A program made the translations under genes and the position numbers. From contig CAZNTX010000009.1 in NCBI GenBank assembly GCA_964576075.1, positions 5,080 to 69,079 of the forward strand: a DNA stretch of 64,000 nucleotides. The letters run 5' to 3'. The notes under the pieces were generated by a model, which saw only the letters and a list, made by a program, of their open reading frames with translations, ran no database searches and had not been told where the DNA came from. Origin of the DNA: Thermohalobaculum sp964576075. Lineage in GTDB: Bacteria; Pseudomonadota; Alphaproteobacteria; Rhodobacterales; Rhodobacteraceae. Below, in pieces: positions 32,958 to 42,153 of this stretch (within the stretch, counting starts at the first letter, position 1; the number at the start of each line of letters is the position of its first letter).

Positions 32958-34060
32958 TGCTCGAGGTCGCGCTCCGCCACGCCTTCGCCGGCTTCACGCT
33001 CGATGCGAGCTTCGCCGCGCCCCCGGGGGTGACGGTGCTCTTCGGCCGCTCCGGCTCGGGGAAGACGACGGTGGTCAACGCGGTCGCGGGCCTCCTCGCG
33101 CCGGACCGGGGGCGCATCGCGCTCGACGGGCGGGCGCTGCTCGACACCGAGGCGGGCCTCTGCCTGCCCCCCCATCGCCGCCGTGTCGGCTACATCTTCC
33201 AGGAGGGCCGGCTCTTCCCGCATATGACGGTGCGCCAGAACCTGCGCTACGGCCAATGGTTCGCGCCCCGGGGCGCAGCGCGGGAGCCGCTCTCCCGGGT
33301 CGTCGACCTCCTCGGCATCGGCCCCCTGCTCGACCGCCGCCCGGGCGCGCTCTCAGGCGGGGAGAAGCAGCGCGTCGCGATCGGTCGCGCGCTCCTCGCC
33401 GCGCCGCGCCTCCTCCTCGCGGACGAGCCCCTCGCCGCCCTAGACGAGGCGCGCAAGGCCGAGATCCTCCCCTATTTCGAGCGGCTGCGCGACGAGGTGT
33501 CGGTGCCGATCCTCTATGTCAGCCACGCCGCCTCCGAGGTCGCCCGACTCGCCACCACGGTGGTCGCGCTCGAGGCGGGACGGGTGGTGCGCCAGGGCCC
33601 CGCGGCGGAGGTGCTCGCCGACCCCTCGGTCCTGCCCGCGGGCGCGCGCGAGGCCGGTGCGGTGCTGACCGCCCGGGTCGCGCGCCACCATGCGGACGGG
33701 CTGACCGAGCTCGAGATCGGCGGCGCGGCGCTTCTCCTCCCCCGCATCGCGGAGGCGCCGGGGCGGCCGGTTCGGGTCCGGGTCGCGGCGCATGACGTCA
33801 TCCTGTCGCTGGGCCGGCCCGAGGGGCTCTCCGCGCTGAACATCCTGCCCGGGACGGTGCGCGAGATCCGCACGGGCGCAGGCCCCGGCGCGCTGGTGGC
33901 GCTCGAGACGCCGGCCGGCCGGCTGCTCGCCCGCATCACCCGGCGCTCGGCCGAGGCGCTCGGCCTTGCCCCCGGCATCGAGGCGCATGCGGTGATCAAG
34001 GCCGTCGCCGTCGCCCCGGCCGATATCGGCGCCGCCCGCGGCCCCCGCCAGACGGACTGA
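32957..34060 (+). CDS. modC: molybdate ABC transporter ATP-binding protein
   Basis: The 367-residue ATPase has a Walker A motif GRSGSGKTT at 30-38, a Q-loop in GYIFQEGRLFPHMTV, the signature LSGGEKQRVAIGRALL, a Walker B motif LLLADEPLAALD and the switch His in ILYVSHAASE. A C-terminal regulatory domain (about 290-355) with SALNILPGTVREI and GLAPGIEAHAVIKAVA is the MOBE domain, which senses molybdate or tungstate inside the cell. The order modA-modB-modC with overlaps marks a single operon. Confidence 0.96.
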   Translation: MLEVALRHAFAGFTLDASFAAPPGVTVLFGRSGSGKTTVVNAVAGLLAPDRGRIALDGRALLDTEAGLCLPPHRRRVGYIFQEGRLFPHMTVRQNLRYGQWFAPRGAAREPLSRVVDLLGIGPLLDRRPGALSGGEKQRVAIGRALLAAPRLLLADEPLAALDEARKAEILPYFERLRDEVSVPILYVSHAASEVARLATTVVALEAGRVVRQGPAAEVLADPSVLPAGAREAGAVLTARVARHHADGLTELEIGGAALLLPRIAEAPGRPVRVRVAAHDVILSLGRPEGLSALNILPGTVREIRTGAGPGALVALETPAGRLLARITRRSAEALGLAPGIEAHAVIKAVAVAPADIGAARGPRQTD

Positions 34061-34353
34061 GGCCCTCGGCCCGGGACGCGCGTCGGGCCGCGCCTGGGGG
34101 GACGGCGAGGATTGCGTCGAGCGGGGCGGTGCTGTCGGCGCGGGGCGCCAGACCGTGGCGGACGATCCGCGGACCCGGACGGGCGGCGGTGCGGCCCTCC
34201 GCCTCGGAGAGCCGGACCATCTTCGCGCGGCGATCGGGCTCGGCGGGGCGCTCTGCGAGGGCGCGGAAATACGCCTCCCCCTCGCTCTCCTCCTCGTCAA
34301 AGCGCAGCAGCGTCGGCGGGTAGTCGGGATGCAGCGGCGCGGCGATGGCGGGG
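34061..34353. other. interval between modC and the oxidoreductase gene
   Basis: No confident gene. On the minus strand one frame (34490 down to 33996) encodes PLHPDYPPTLLRFDEEESEG, then AYFRALAERPAEPDR and KMVRLSEAEGRTA, which look more protein-like than the other frames. It has no convincing start and would overlap both neighbours. It may be a small unannotated gene following the oxidoreductase. Confidence 0.35.
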
Positions 34354-36312
34354 TCAGATCTCGCGGGCGGCGAGCGCCCCTTCGGCGATGGCGATGTGGA
34401 CCTGCCGGGGGGCGACGCAGTCTCCCACGGCGCGCATCGGGCGGCCCCCGGCCCCGGCCGCCTCGGCGAGGTCCGCGCGGGTCTCGGCACCGTGCCAGTC
34501 GACCACCATCTGCACCTCCTCGATCCGGCTCCGGGCGCCGCTGAAGACGTTCTCGGTCACGACCGCCCCGGGCTCGAGGGCCACGACCCGCTCGGACGGG
34601 TGGAAGCGCGCCCCGCCCGAGAGGAGGCGTCGGTAGATCGGGCTGCGCACCGTGGGCGTCACGAGCTCCCCGACGGCCACCTCCTCGGTGACGACGGCCA
34701 CCCGGTTGCGGTCGAGGAGCGCATCGGCCGCGGAGAGGGCGGCCCGCCCGCCGCCTTCGTCGATCACCACGACGCCGAGGCCCTCTGGCGGCGCGGCGAT
34801 CGCCTGCCAGGGATCGACCACGCGGATCCCGGCGGTCTCCGCCCCTGGGATCGGCAGGGGGCGCCGCGGCCTCGCGCCGGTGGCGAGGACCACCGCATCG
34901 GCCTCGAGGGCTGCGACCGCCTCGGCGTCGAGCCGCAGGCCGGTCCGGATCTCGACCTGGAGCCGGGTGAGCTGGCCCTCGAACCAATCGAGGGTGCGGG
35001 CGAACTCGCGGGTCATCGGCGCCTCGGACCAGAGCCGGAGCTGCCCGCCGAGCCGCGCCTCCGCCTCGTAGAGCGTCACCCGGTGGCCGCGCTCGGCGGC
35101 GATGCGGGCCGCCTCGAGCCCCGCCGGGCCGCCGCCGATCACCGCCACCCGGCGCGGCCGCTCCGCCCGCGCACCCGCGGCCCAAGCCCGCTCCCGCCCC
35201 GCCACGGGGTTGTGGAAACAGCGGATCGGCTTGCCCGCGAAGGCGCGCGCGATGCAGAGATTGGCGCCGACGCAGGGGCGGATGTCCTCGGCCCGGCCCT
35301 CCTTCAGCTTGCGCACGAGATCGGGGTCGGAGATCTGCGCGCGCGTCATGCCCACCATGTCGGCCCGCCCCGCGGCGAGGATCTCCTCGGCCATCGCCGG
35401 ATCGGTGATCCGCCCCGCCGTGAACACCGGGACCGCGACGGCCGCCTTGATCCGCGCGGCGAGCGGCACGAAGAGGCCGTGGGGCGCGGGCGTCGGCGGC
35501 CAGTGGTCCATCCGTCCCTGGCGGTCGTAATTGGTGCCGGCGATGATGTTGAGGTAGTCGAGCTCGCCCGTCTCGGTCAGGCGGCGGGCGATCTCCGCGA
35601 GCTCGTCGGGGCCGAGCCCGCCGGCGACACGCTCGTCGCCCGGGAGCCTGAGCCCGAGGATCCGGTTCGGGCCGAGCGCCGCGCGCACGGTGGAGATGAC
35701 CCGCCGCGCGAAGCGCAGGCGGTTGTCGAGCGGGCCGCCGTAATCGTCCGTCCGGGCGTTCGAATAGGGCGAGAGGAAGGCCCCGAGGAGATAGCCGAAG
35801 GCGCCGAGAAGCTCGACCCCGTCGAGCCCGCCCGCGCGCACCCGGGCCGCCGCCGCGCCATGCGCCGCGACGATCTCGTCGATCTCGTCCGCGCTCATCT
35901 CCTTCGGCGTCTCGCGGGCGAGGCGGGACATCACCGGAGAGGGGGCGAGGAGCGGGCGGCCGGCCTCGGTGTCGTCGACCGTCGCGCCGGCATGGCCGAG
36001 CTGGACGAGAAAGCGCCCGCCCGCGCCGTGGACCGCCTCGGCGAGGCGGGCGAACTCCTCGACGATGCGCCCCGAGGAGGCGTCGATCCCCCGCCCCGCG
36101 CCGACCCCGCCGGTGCGGTGCACCGCCGAGGACCCGGAGATCTGCAGCCCCGCGCCCCCCTCCGCGCGCGCCCTCTGATAGGCGATGTAGTCCTCGGTCA
36201 GCCCGCCGCCGGCTTCGAGGCCGGGGACATGGGCCGTCACCAGCACCCGGTTGCGCAGGGTCGCCGGCCCGACCCGGATCGGCGAGAGGAGATGGGGAAA
36301 CTCGGTCTGCAT
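34354..36312 (-). CDS. TMADH/N-methylproline-demethylase-like OYE flavoprotein
   Basis: The protein has 652 residues from the ATG at 36312. Residues 1-370 form an Old Yellow Enzyme TIM barrel binding FMN: LLSPIRVGPATLRNRVL, then QLGHAG and GVELLGAFGYLLGAFLSPYSN followed by ARTDDYGG. Residues 375-652 form a nucleotide-binding half with RRVAVIGGGPAGLEAARIAA. The iron-sulfur region reads C347-VGA-NLC353 and C365. Trimethylamine dehydrogenase has Cys at all four places, but here the second is Ala350. The closest characterised branch I recall is N-methylproline/stachydrine demethylase. Oxidative N-demethylation is inferred, supported by the adjoining GcvT/DmdA-like gene on the same strand 120 bases upstream. 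Confidence 0.75.
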   Translation of the reverse strand: MQTEFPHLLSPIRVGPATLRNRVLVTAHVPGLEAGGGLTEDYIAYQRARAEGGAGLQISGSSAVHRTGGVGAGRGIDASSGRIVEEFARLAEAVHGAGGRFLVQLGHAGATVDDTEAGRPLLAPSPVMSRLARETPKEMSADEIDEIVAAHGAAAARVRAGGLDGVELLGAFGYLLGAFLSPYSNARTDDYGGPLDNRLRFARRVISTVRAALGPNRILGLRLPGDERVAGGLGPDELAEIARRLTETGELDYLNIIAGTNYDRQGRMDHWPPTPAPHGLFVPLAARIKAAVAVPVFTAGRITDPAMAEEILAAGRADMVGMTRAQISDPDLVRKLKEGRAEDIRPCVGANLCIARAFAGKPIRCFHNPVAGRERAWAAGARAERPRRVAVIGGGPAGLEAARIAAERGHRVTLYEAEARLGGQLRLWSEAPMTREFARTLDWFEGQLTRLQVEIRTGLRLDAEAVAALEADAVVLATGARPRRPLPIPGAETAGIRVVDPWQAIAAPPEGLGVVVIDEGGGRAALSAADALLDRNRVAVVTEEVAVGELVTPTVRSPIYRRLLSGGARFHPSERVVALEPGAVVTENVFSGARSRIEEVQMVVDWHGAETRADLAEAAGAGGRPMRAVGDCVAPRQVHIAIAEGALAAREI

Positions 36313-36432
36313 GGGAACCCCCGCGGCTTGGCCCTCGCCAGAGCCTAGCACCGAAGCGCCGCCTGCGAAGCCTCCCTTTCCCCGGAGGTCCCGCCGACCG
36401 GGGGGCGGCGCCGATCGCCGCCCCCCGCGCGC

Positions 36433-37647
36433 TCAGGAGGCGGCGGGGTCGTCCTCCGGGATCTCGGGGATGTCGACCCGCTTGCCCCGCGGGATCAGCC
36501 GCTCGCGGTCATACATCGGCAGCTCGCAGAGCTCGCCCCGCCGCGTCTCCCCGTCCCGGCATTCGATCTCCAGCGCGTCGCCCGGGCCGAGCTCCGGATC
36601 GTGGAGGCGCACGATCGCCACGCCGCAGCGCTGGAAGGGCGACCAGGCCGTCGAACAGACGCGCCCCGCCGCGGCCCCCTCGCGGATCAGCCGGTCGCCG
36701 AGCCGCGCGACGCCGCCCGCGATCCGCATCCCCCAGGTCCGCGAGCGCCGGTCGGCCGTCTCGAGCGCCGCCTTGCCGATGAAATCGGCCTTCTCCATGT
36801 CGACCATGCCGCCGAGGCCCGCGGCGAAGGGCGTCACCGTCTGGTCGAAGTCCGAGCCCGCGTTGAGCAGACCCGCCTCGATGCGGCGCGCGCCGCCGAT
36901 GGCGACGGGGCTGAGCCCGAAGGGCCGGCCCGCCTCCAGGATGCGCTCGCCCACCGCGCGGGCGTCGATCTCGGGCCCGAGATAGACTTCCCAGCCGAGC
37001 TCGTTGGTGAAGCCCGAGCGGGTGACGACCACCTCCTCCCCGGCGATGCGCACCGTCGCCGCGTCGAAATAGCGGAACGGGTCGGGATAGGCGCCGTCCA
37101 CCGCCGCCTCGAGCACTTCGAGCGACAAGGGGCCCTGCACCTGGCTGATCCAGGTTTCCGGGTCGAACACCGCGACGTCGAGGCCGCGCGCATGGGCCCG
37201 CAGCCAGTCCGTGAGATCGCCGTCGGCCTGGCCATACCAGAACCGGTCCTCGGCGAGGCGCACGAGGACGCCGTCGAGGATCATGCCCCCGTCGTCGTAG
37301 CAGGCGAACTGGTAGCTGCACCGCCCGACCCGTGTCTTGGCGACCTCGCGGGTGAAAACCCGGTTCAGCAGCGCCTCGGCATCCGGCCCGCGGATCTCGA
37401 TCGGCAGCTCGCCGGTGTGGCGCAGGATCGCCTCGCGCCGGAGCTTCCAATAGGCGGCGTCGGGGGAGATCTCGCCCATGCGGATCGCCGTCAGCCGGCG
37501 GTTGTAGATCGTGTATTCCGGGAGATAGGGGAGCTCCTGGTAGACGAGCGGATGCGGCGCCATGCTGCGCGCGAATTCGCTCGCCCGGGCGCCCTCGCGC
37601 GCCAGCGGCATCACGGCGAAGTTGAGATCGAGCTGGTGGTCTGACAT
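36433..37647 (-). CDS. GcvT/DmdA-like THF-dependent methyl or aminomethyl transferase
   Basis: The protein has 404 residues from the ATG at 37647, with a GGAAGGA ribosome binding site. The folate-binding GcvT fold is visible: TIYNRRLTAIRM, ELPIEIRGPDAEALLNRVF, RCSYQFACYDDGGMILDGVL, WISQVQGPLSLEVLE, VTRSGFTNELGWEVYL and the C-terminal GKAALE barrel. The order is closer to DMSP demethylase DmdA-like proteins than to glycine cleavage T protein. It probably passes a one-carbon unit to tetrahydrofolate. The downstream OYE demethylase on the same strand suggests joint catabolism of a methylated amine or betaine. The methyl donor is not identifiable. Confidence 0.75.
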   Translation of the reverse strand: MSDHQLDLNFAVMPLAREGARASEFARSMAPHPLVYQELPYLPEYTIYNRRLTAIRMGEISPDAAYWKLRREAILRHTGELPIEIRGPDAEALLNRVFTREVAKTRVGRCSYQFACYDDGGMILDGVLVRLAEDRFWYGQADGDLTDWLRAHARGLDVAVFDPETWISQVQGPLSLEVLEAAVDGAYPDPFRYFDAATVRIAGEEVVVTRSGFTNELGWEVYLGPEIDARAVGERILEAGRPFGLSPVAIGGARRIEAGLLNAGSDFDQTVTPFAAGLGGMVDMEKADFIGKAALETADRRSRTWGMRIAGGVARLGDRLIREGAAAGRVCSTAWSPFQRCGVAIVRLHDPELGPGDALEIECRDGETRRGELCELPMYDRERLIPRGKRVDIPEIPEDDPAAS

Positions 37648-38303
37648 GCGTCCTTCCGATGTCTCTCGCGCGTTGGGGGCCGCGGCCGTCGGCGACGCCT
37701 CGCCGAGCGGCCGGCGGGCGCCGCCGACGGCCGCGCCCGCCCGGACGGGACGACCCGCGCCCGGCCTTCGAGGGGAGCCCTCTCCGGCAGCCGGATGCAA
37801 GCCCTCGCCTCCGCGATATCTGCGCCCATCCCCCGGCGGACGTCCTGGCCCGCGCGGGGCCCGGGGGCGCCGGCATGGCCTTGCAAGGCTCGAGGCTTGG
37901 GGGGCGGCGAGCCGATCTCCTGCGGCCGTCGCCCCCGGCCGGTCCACGCCCAGACCACTCGGGCCCTCGCAGGACGGGTCCGGCGCACCGCCGCGCCGCG
38001 GGGGGCCGCGCTGGTGACCGGCCGCCGGTGTGGCCGATCGCGGCCGGGCATGGCCGTCGCGGTCACCGCCTTTCCCAGAGGCAGCGGCTCAGGCACGAGG
38101 TCGCGGTGGGGTGCCCTGCCGGCCGGGCCGCCCGTAGCGTCGGCTGGCTCCCGAGGACGACCGGTCGGCCCAGGGCGTCCTGCGCGTGCCGCGGGGGGCT
38201 CGATGCGGCGCCGGGGCGCTGCTGGCGGCCACCATTGCGGATGGGGACTAGGGTGGCTGCCTGGCCTGGCCCCGGTCCCCGCGTCGGCCCCGGAGGCCGG
38301 ATC
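37648..38303. other. 656-base interval without a recognisable gene
   Basis: Between the GcvT/DmdA-like gene and the chemoreceptor all frames give Arg/Pro/Gly-rich translations without motifs. I see no RNA gene and no transposase remnant here. The promoter of the GcvT-like gene should lie near 37660-37750. Confidence 0.5.
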
Positions 38304-40325
38304 TCAGGCGGCCTTGCCGATGGCGGGGAGGTCGCCGCGGGCGGGCGCGTCCGGCTCCTGCCCGGGAGATAGGCCATTGATCCGGGAGATGATCAGCTTG
38401 AGGTCCTCGGCCGTCGAAAAGAGGTGGGTGAATTTCGATTCGGTGGCGCGGGCGGTCTCCATCAGCTCCTCGGTCACGGCGTCGAGCGCCTGCATCACGT
38501 CGCCGATCCGCCGGGCGATGGACTCCTGCGCGCGCATCGCCTCGGCGATCTCGTCGACGCGCTCGCCGGTGCGCAGGATCTCGGGCGACAGCGACTCGAG
38601 CATGCGCCCGACCTCGCCGGCGGCGTCCCCGGTTTGCGAGGAGAGGCCCGAGATCTCCTCCGCCGCGCGGCTGCTGCGCTCGGCGAGCTTGCGGACCTCG
38701 GCGGCGACGACGGCGAAGCCGCGCCCGTGCTCGCCCGCGCGCGCGGCTTCGACGGAGGCATTGAGCGCGAGCAGGTCGGTCTGCTGCGCGATCTCTCGGA
38801 CGACGAGGACCTTGGAGGCGATGTCGCGCATCGCGGAAATCGCCGAGCCCACCGTATCTCCCGAGGCGCGGGCGCGGTCCTGGAGCTGGCCCGCGAGGCC
38901 GCCGGTCTCCGCGGCGCTGCGGGCGGAGCGGTCGAGGCTCTCGGTGATCTCCTCGACCGCCGCGCGCACCGACTGCACCTTGTCCCCGAGCGCCTCGGCG
39001 CTGCCGTTCAGCCGCTTCGAGATCGCCTCGAGATCCTCGGCATGGCGGGTGGCGCTGACGGCATTGCCGCGGACCTCCATCAGGATTTGTTCGGTGGTCT
39101 CGCGCAGGTTGGCATCCGACGTCTCGCGGAAGAGGTCGAGGGCGTGCACGAGCCGCTCGATCTCCGCGAGATCGTCCGTGCGGCGCTCGAGGAACACATC
39201 GCGCTCTCCGGCGGCGAGGGCCGAGAGCGCGTCGGTGGTCTGCTCGAGCCGGCGCGCAACGCGCCGGCGCAAATGGGCCGTGACGGCGAGGATCATCCCG
39301 ATCAGCGCGAGGCCGATCGCGGCCGCTCCGGCGAGCCAGACCGCGGCGGCGAGCCAGCGGTCCTCCCAATAGGCGACGAGGGCGGTCCCGGCCACCGCCG
39401 AGAGGTCCACATGGGTCTGCAGCGCGGCGTTGGAGAGCTCGAAATAAGCCTCGAAGCCGATCGGATGGTCGGGCGCCGCGCCACTGGCGAGGGCCGCGCG
39501 GGAGGCGGCCTCGATCGCCTCGTTGACCGAGAGATACTCGTCGAAATAGAGCCGCTCGGCCTCGGCCATCCGGTCGCGCAGGGCCTCCGGCACCTCGCCC
39601 GCCGCGACCTCGTCGAGCAGGGCGCCCCAGGCCTCCGCCGCGCGCCGGGTGTCGGCGGCGATCTCGGGCAAGACGGCCGGGGGCAGCGGCGCCCCGTGGA
39701 GCAGGGCCACCGCGTAATGCGTGCGCGCCCGCCCGCCGAATTCGCGCACCTCCCAGGCGAAGTCCCGCACCGCCTCGATCCGGGCGGCGACGTCGGAGAT
39801 CACCGCGTTGGGCGGGGTGAGCAGACGCCCCGCGCTCTTCATGCGCACGATCTCGGCCTTGATCTCCTGGGGCAGACGGACGGCGCTTCCGGGCGCGCGC
39901 GCCGCCGCCGGTCGGGAGATCGCCCGGTCGACCTCCGCACGCAGCGCGGCCACGGCGCGCCGCGCGGTCTCTGCGCGCTCGAGAAAGCTGCGGTTGCCGG
40001 GCGTGGCCGGCAGCTCGGCGATGGCGGCGACGGCGCGGTCGAACCTCTCGTCCGACAGCCGCCGCTGCCCCGCGATCAGCTCTCGGAAGAGCGGGGGCGC
40101 GGGCTCCTCGAGCGAGAGCGCGACCTGGGTGACGCTGCGCTCGAGCGAGAGCGAGATGGTCCCGCGCGACCAGTCCGCATCGGCCGCTGCGACCTCCGAG
40201 GTCTCCGACACATCGAGGATAGTTGCCACGTCGCTCACCAGCCCCGCGCCGATGGTGATCAGGGCGAGCACGCCGATGGCGCCGAGCGAGGCGGACAGAA
40301 CGGAGGAAAAGCGGCGTTGACGCAT
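38304..40325 (-). CDS. methyl-accepting chemotaxis protein
   Basis: The 673-residue chemoreceptor has transmembrane segment 1 at about residues 10-30, a long helical periplasmic ligand domain of about 290 residues, and transmembrane segment 2 near 325-350 (WLAGAAAIGLALIGMILAV). HAMP follows, and then the signalling domain. The conserved hairpin tip is present as VREIAQQTDLLALNASVEAA and RAGEHGRGFAVVAAEVRKLA, so coupling to CheW/CheA is expected. The ligand is unknown; the sensor domain is mostly charged helices with no recognised pocket motif. No che genes are in the window. Confidence 0.93.
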   Translation of the reverse strand: MRQRRFSSVLSASLGAIGVLALITIGAGLVSDVATILDVSETSEVAAADADWSRGTISLSLERSVTQVALSLEEPAPPLFRELIAGQRRLSDERFDRAVAAIAELPATPGNRSFLERAETARRAVAALRAEVDRAISRPAAARAPGSAVRLPQEIKAEIVRMKSAGRLLTPPNAVISDVAARIEAVRDFAWEVREFGGRARTHYAVALLHGAPLPPAVLPEIAADTRRAAEAWGALLDEVAAGEVPEALRDRMAEAERLYFDEYLSVNEAIEAASRAALASGAAPDHPIGFEAYFELSNAALQTHVDLSAVAGTALVAYWEDRWLAAAVWLAGAAAIGLALIGMILAVTAHLRRRVARRLEQTTDALSALAAGERDVFLERRTDDLAEIERLVHALDLFRETSDANLRETTEQILMEVRGNAVSATRHAEDLEAISKRLNGSAEALGDKVQSVRAAVEEITESLDRSARSAAETGGLAGQLQDRARASGDTVGSAISAMRDIASKVLVVREIAQQTDLLALNASVEAARAGEHGRGFAVVAAEVRKLAERSSRAAEEISGLSSQTGDAAGEVGRMLESLSPEILRTGERVDEIAEAMRAQESIARRIGDVMQALDAVTEELMETARATESKFTHLFSTAEDLKLIISRINGLSPGQEPDAPARGDLPAIGKAA

Positions 40326-40407
40326 ATCGGACTCTCCACGAAGTTTCCGGGGACAGTCCGCGAGATCCGCTAATTTCCGGTTACGCAGGGGCCGAGGCCC
40401 GCGCGCG

Positions 40408-41313
40408 TCACTCGCTCGCGCCCTCGGCGACCGGGCCGCCGGCGCGGGTCCAGCCGACCATGCTCTCGGGGTAGAGCTTGACGTCCTCCATCCCGGCGAG
40501 CTCGCTCATGGCGAACCAGCCGGTCGCGGCCCAATGCCCGGTGTTGCAGAAGCTCACGACTTCGCCCTCGGCGGCGGCGATGCCGGAGGCCCGGGCGAGC
40601 TCGGCCACGCGTTCGGCGGGGGGCATCTCGGTCTTCGCGCCGTCGAACCACCCCGTCTGCGGCAGGCTGCGCGCACCCGGCAGCGTCCCCGCCCGCTCGG
40701 CGGCCGCATGCTTCTTCTTGCCGCTATGGAATTCGGCCGGGCGTGCGTCGACGAGGGTGGCGCCGCGGATGCCCTGCACCACCGCGCCGATCTCGGCGCG
40801 GTCGGCCATCCACTCGCGCGAGAGCGCGAAGCGCGCCTGCGAGGGCGTGGCCTCCGTGGGATCGACCGAGAGGGGCCGGCCGGCCGCGATCCAGCTTCGC
40901 ACGCCGCCGTTCAGGATCGCGATCTCGGAGAGGCCGGCGGATTTGAGCGTCCAGTAGACCCGCGCCGCGGCGCCGAAATCGCTCGCGTCGGTGCCGGCAT
41001 AGGCGATCACCACCCGGCTCTCGGGGGTGAGGCCCGCCCCCTGCATCACCTCGGTCAGCGTCGCGTCGGAGATCGGCTCGCCGGGGTTCTCGCGCGGCCC
41101 GCGCCAGAGCGGATAGGCGGCGCTGATCGAGCCCGGGATGTTGGCGGTGAGATACGCCTTTGGATCCCGGATATCCAGCACGACGGGCGCCTCGCCCGCC
41201 ATCATCTCGGCGAGCTCGGCGGGGGTCACGAGCTTCTTCCAGGCGGTCTCGGCGGCGGCGGGCAGCGCCGCGAGGCAGAGCGCCGCGAGCACGGGCAGGA
41301 GACGGCGGATCAT
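40408..41313 (-). CDS. exported two-domain rhodanese sulfurtransferase
   Basis: The 301-residue protein has a signal peptide (1-21) and two rhodanese domains. The first (about 28-150) reads VVLDIRDPKAYLTANIPGS but has VVIAYAGTDASD where the catalytic loop should be, so it lacks the cysteine. The second (about 165-295) has LVDARPAEFHSG and a proper loop, VVSFCNTGHWAATGWF, with the active Cys. One inert and one active domain is normal for thiosulfate/mercaptopyruvate sulfurtransferases. It acts in the periplasm, probably on thiosulfate. No sox genes are nearby. Confidence 0.92.
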   Translation of the reverse strand: MIRRLLPVLAALCLAALPAAAETAWKKLVTPAELAEMMAGEAPVVLDIRDPKAYLTANIPGSISAAYPLWRGPRENPGEPISDATLTEVMQGAGLTPESRVVIAYAGTDASDFGAAARVYWTLKSAGLSEIAILNGGVRSWIAAGRPLSVDPTEATPSQARFALSREWMADRAEIGAVVQGIRGATLVDARPAEFHSGKKKHAAAERAGTLPGARSLPQTGWFDGAKTEMPPAERVAELARASGIAAAEGEVVSFCNTGHWAATGWFAMSELAGMEDVKLYPESMVGWTRAGGPVAEGASE

Positions 41314-41382
41314 GGTGTCCTCCCTGATCGGATGGGTTGCCGAGCCGATCTTACGCGCTCCGCGCCCGCGCCGCCACAGCCC

Positions 41383-41988
41383 TCAGGGGATGCTCGTGTC
41401 GAGCGTCGGCCCATGCCCGCTCTTGGCATCGAGCGCCTTGTGCGCGGCCTCGATGCGCGCGTCGATCTTGGCCTTGGTGTAATCCGCCTCGAAGAGCGCC
41501 TTGGCCTCGGCGCGCGTCGCCTCGACGGCCTCCTCCTTGCTCGCGGCCTTGGCCTCGAAGGCCTTTGCCGCGATCTCGTCGTGGATCTTCTTCATCTCCG
41601 CCTTGGCGGCGGCGATGTGCTCCTTCTCATGCGTGTCGAGCTCCTTGACGAAGCGGTCCCATTCCTTCTTCGCCTTCTTGCTCAAGTCCTTGGCGGACTT
41701 GAGATTCGGCCATTTGATGGTGCTGACGATCTTGGCCTTCATCGCGGTCATGGCGAGGCTCGCCTCCCAGGTCTCCTCGGGCGGAGCCTTCTTGTTCTCC
41801 TTGACCTTGCCGGACCACTTGACGTCGTTCGGAGGCACGGTGCAGGCGGTCTCGGTGAGGGCTGCGACGTTCTTGCCGTGGCTCTTCGGGCCCTTCTTCT
41901 GAATATCGGCCCAGATCTCGGCGAGCGTCGCGCCGGCGACGGTGTATTTCTCTTTCTTGACGGACGAGGTGTTCGCGGAAAAGGCCAT
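41383..41988 (-). CDS. lysine-rich DUF922-like zincin, no signal peptide
   Basis: The protein has 201 residues from the ATG at 41988, with a GAGGACA element. It has the DUF922 order of features: KYTVAGATLAEIWADIQKKG, then a W-rich middle (DVKWSGKVKE, TWEASLAMTAMKAKIVS), and finally WDRFVKELDTHEKEHIAAAK with H120-E121-x-x-H124, the HExxH zinc motif. DUF922 proteins are usually described as secreted zinc-dependent proteases, but this one has no signal peptide. It is unusually lysine-rich for this window. Together with the genes at 26.0 and 54.6 kb it forms a group of odd proteins. Confidence 0.7.
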   Translation of the reverse strand: MAFSANTSSVKKEKYTVAGATLAEIWADIQKKGPKSHGKNVAALTETACTVPPNDVKWSGKVKENKKAPPEETWEASLAMTAMKAKIVSTIKWPNLKSAKDLSKKAKKEWDRFVKELDTHEKEHIAAAKAEMKKIHDEIAAKAFEAKAASKEEAVEATRAEAKALFEADYTKAKIDARIEAAHKALDAKSGHGPTLDTSIP

Positions 41989-42153
41989 CTCGGTGTCCTC
42001 CTCTGCCCTCGCGGGGGCGAGGATAGCACGCAGACGCGCCGCACGTCGCCGGTTTCGCGCCGAAAGATGCCGCTCCGGGGCGCGCGCGCCCTGCCCTTCC
42101 TCGGCCATGCGAGGGGGCCCGAGCCCTTCGGGCCCGATCAACAGGACAGGCCG

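Noticed and set aside
35102..36348. Long plus-strand frames opposite the OYE demethylase gene
   Set aside because: They mirror the codon structure of the real gene on the other strand, as happens throughout this GC-rich window.
40408..41313. Loss of function in the rhodanese because the first domain lacks the catalytic Cys
   Set aside because: An inert first domain is normal for two-domain sulfurtransferases, and the second domain has the active Cys.
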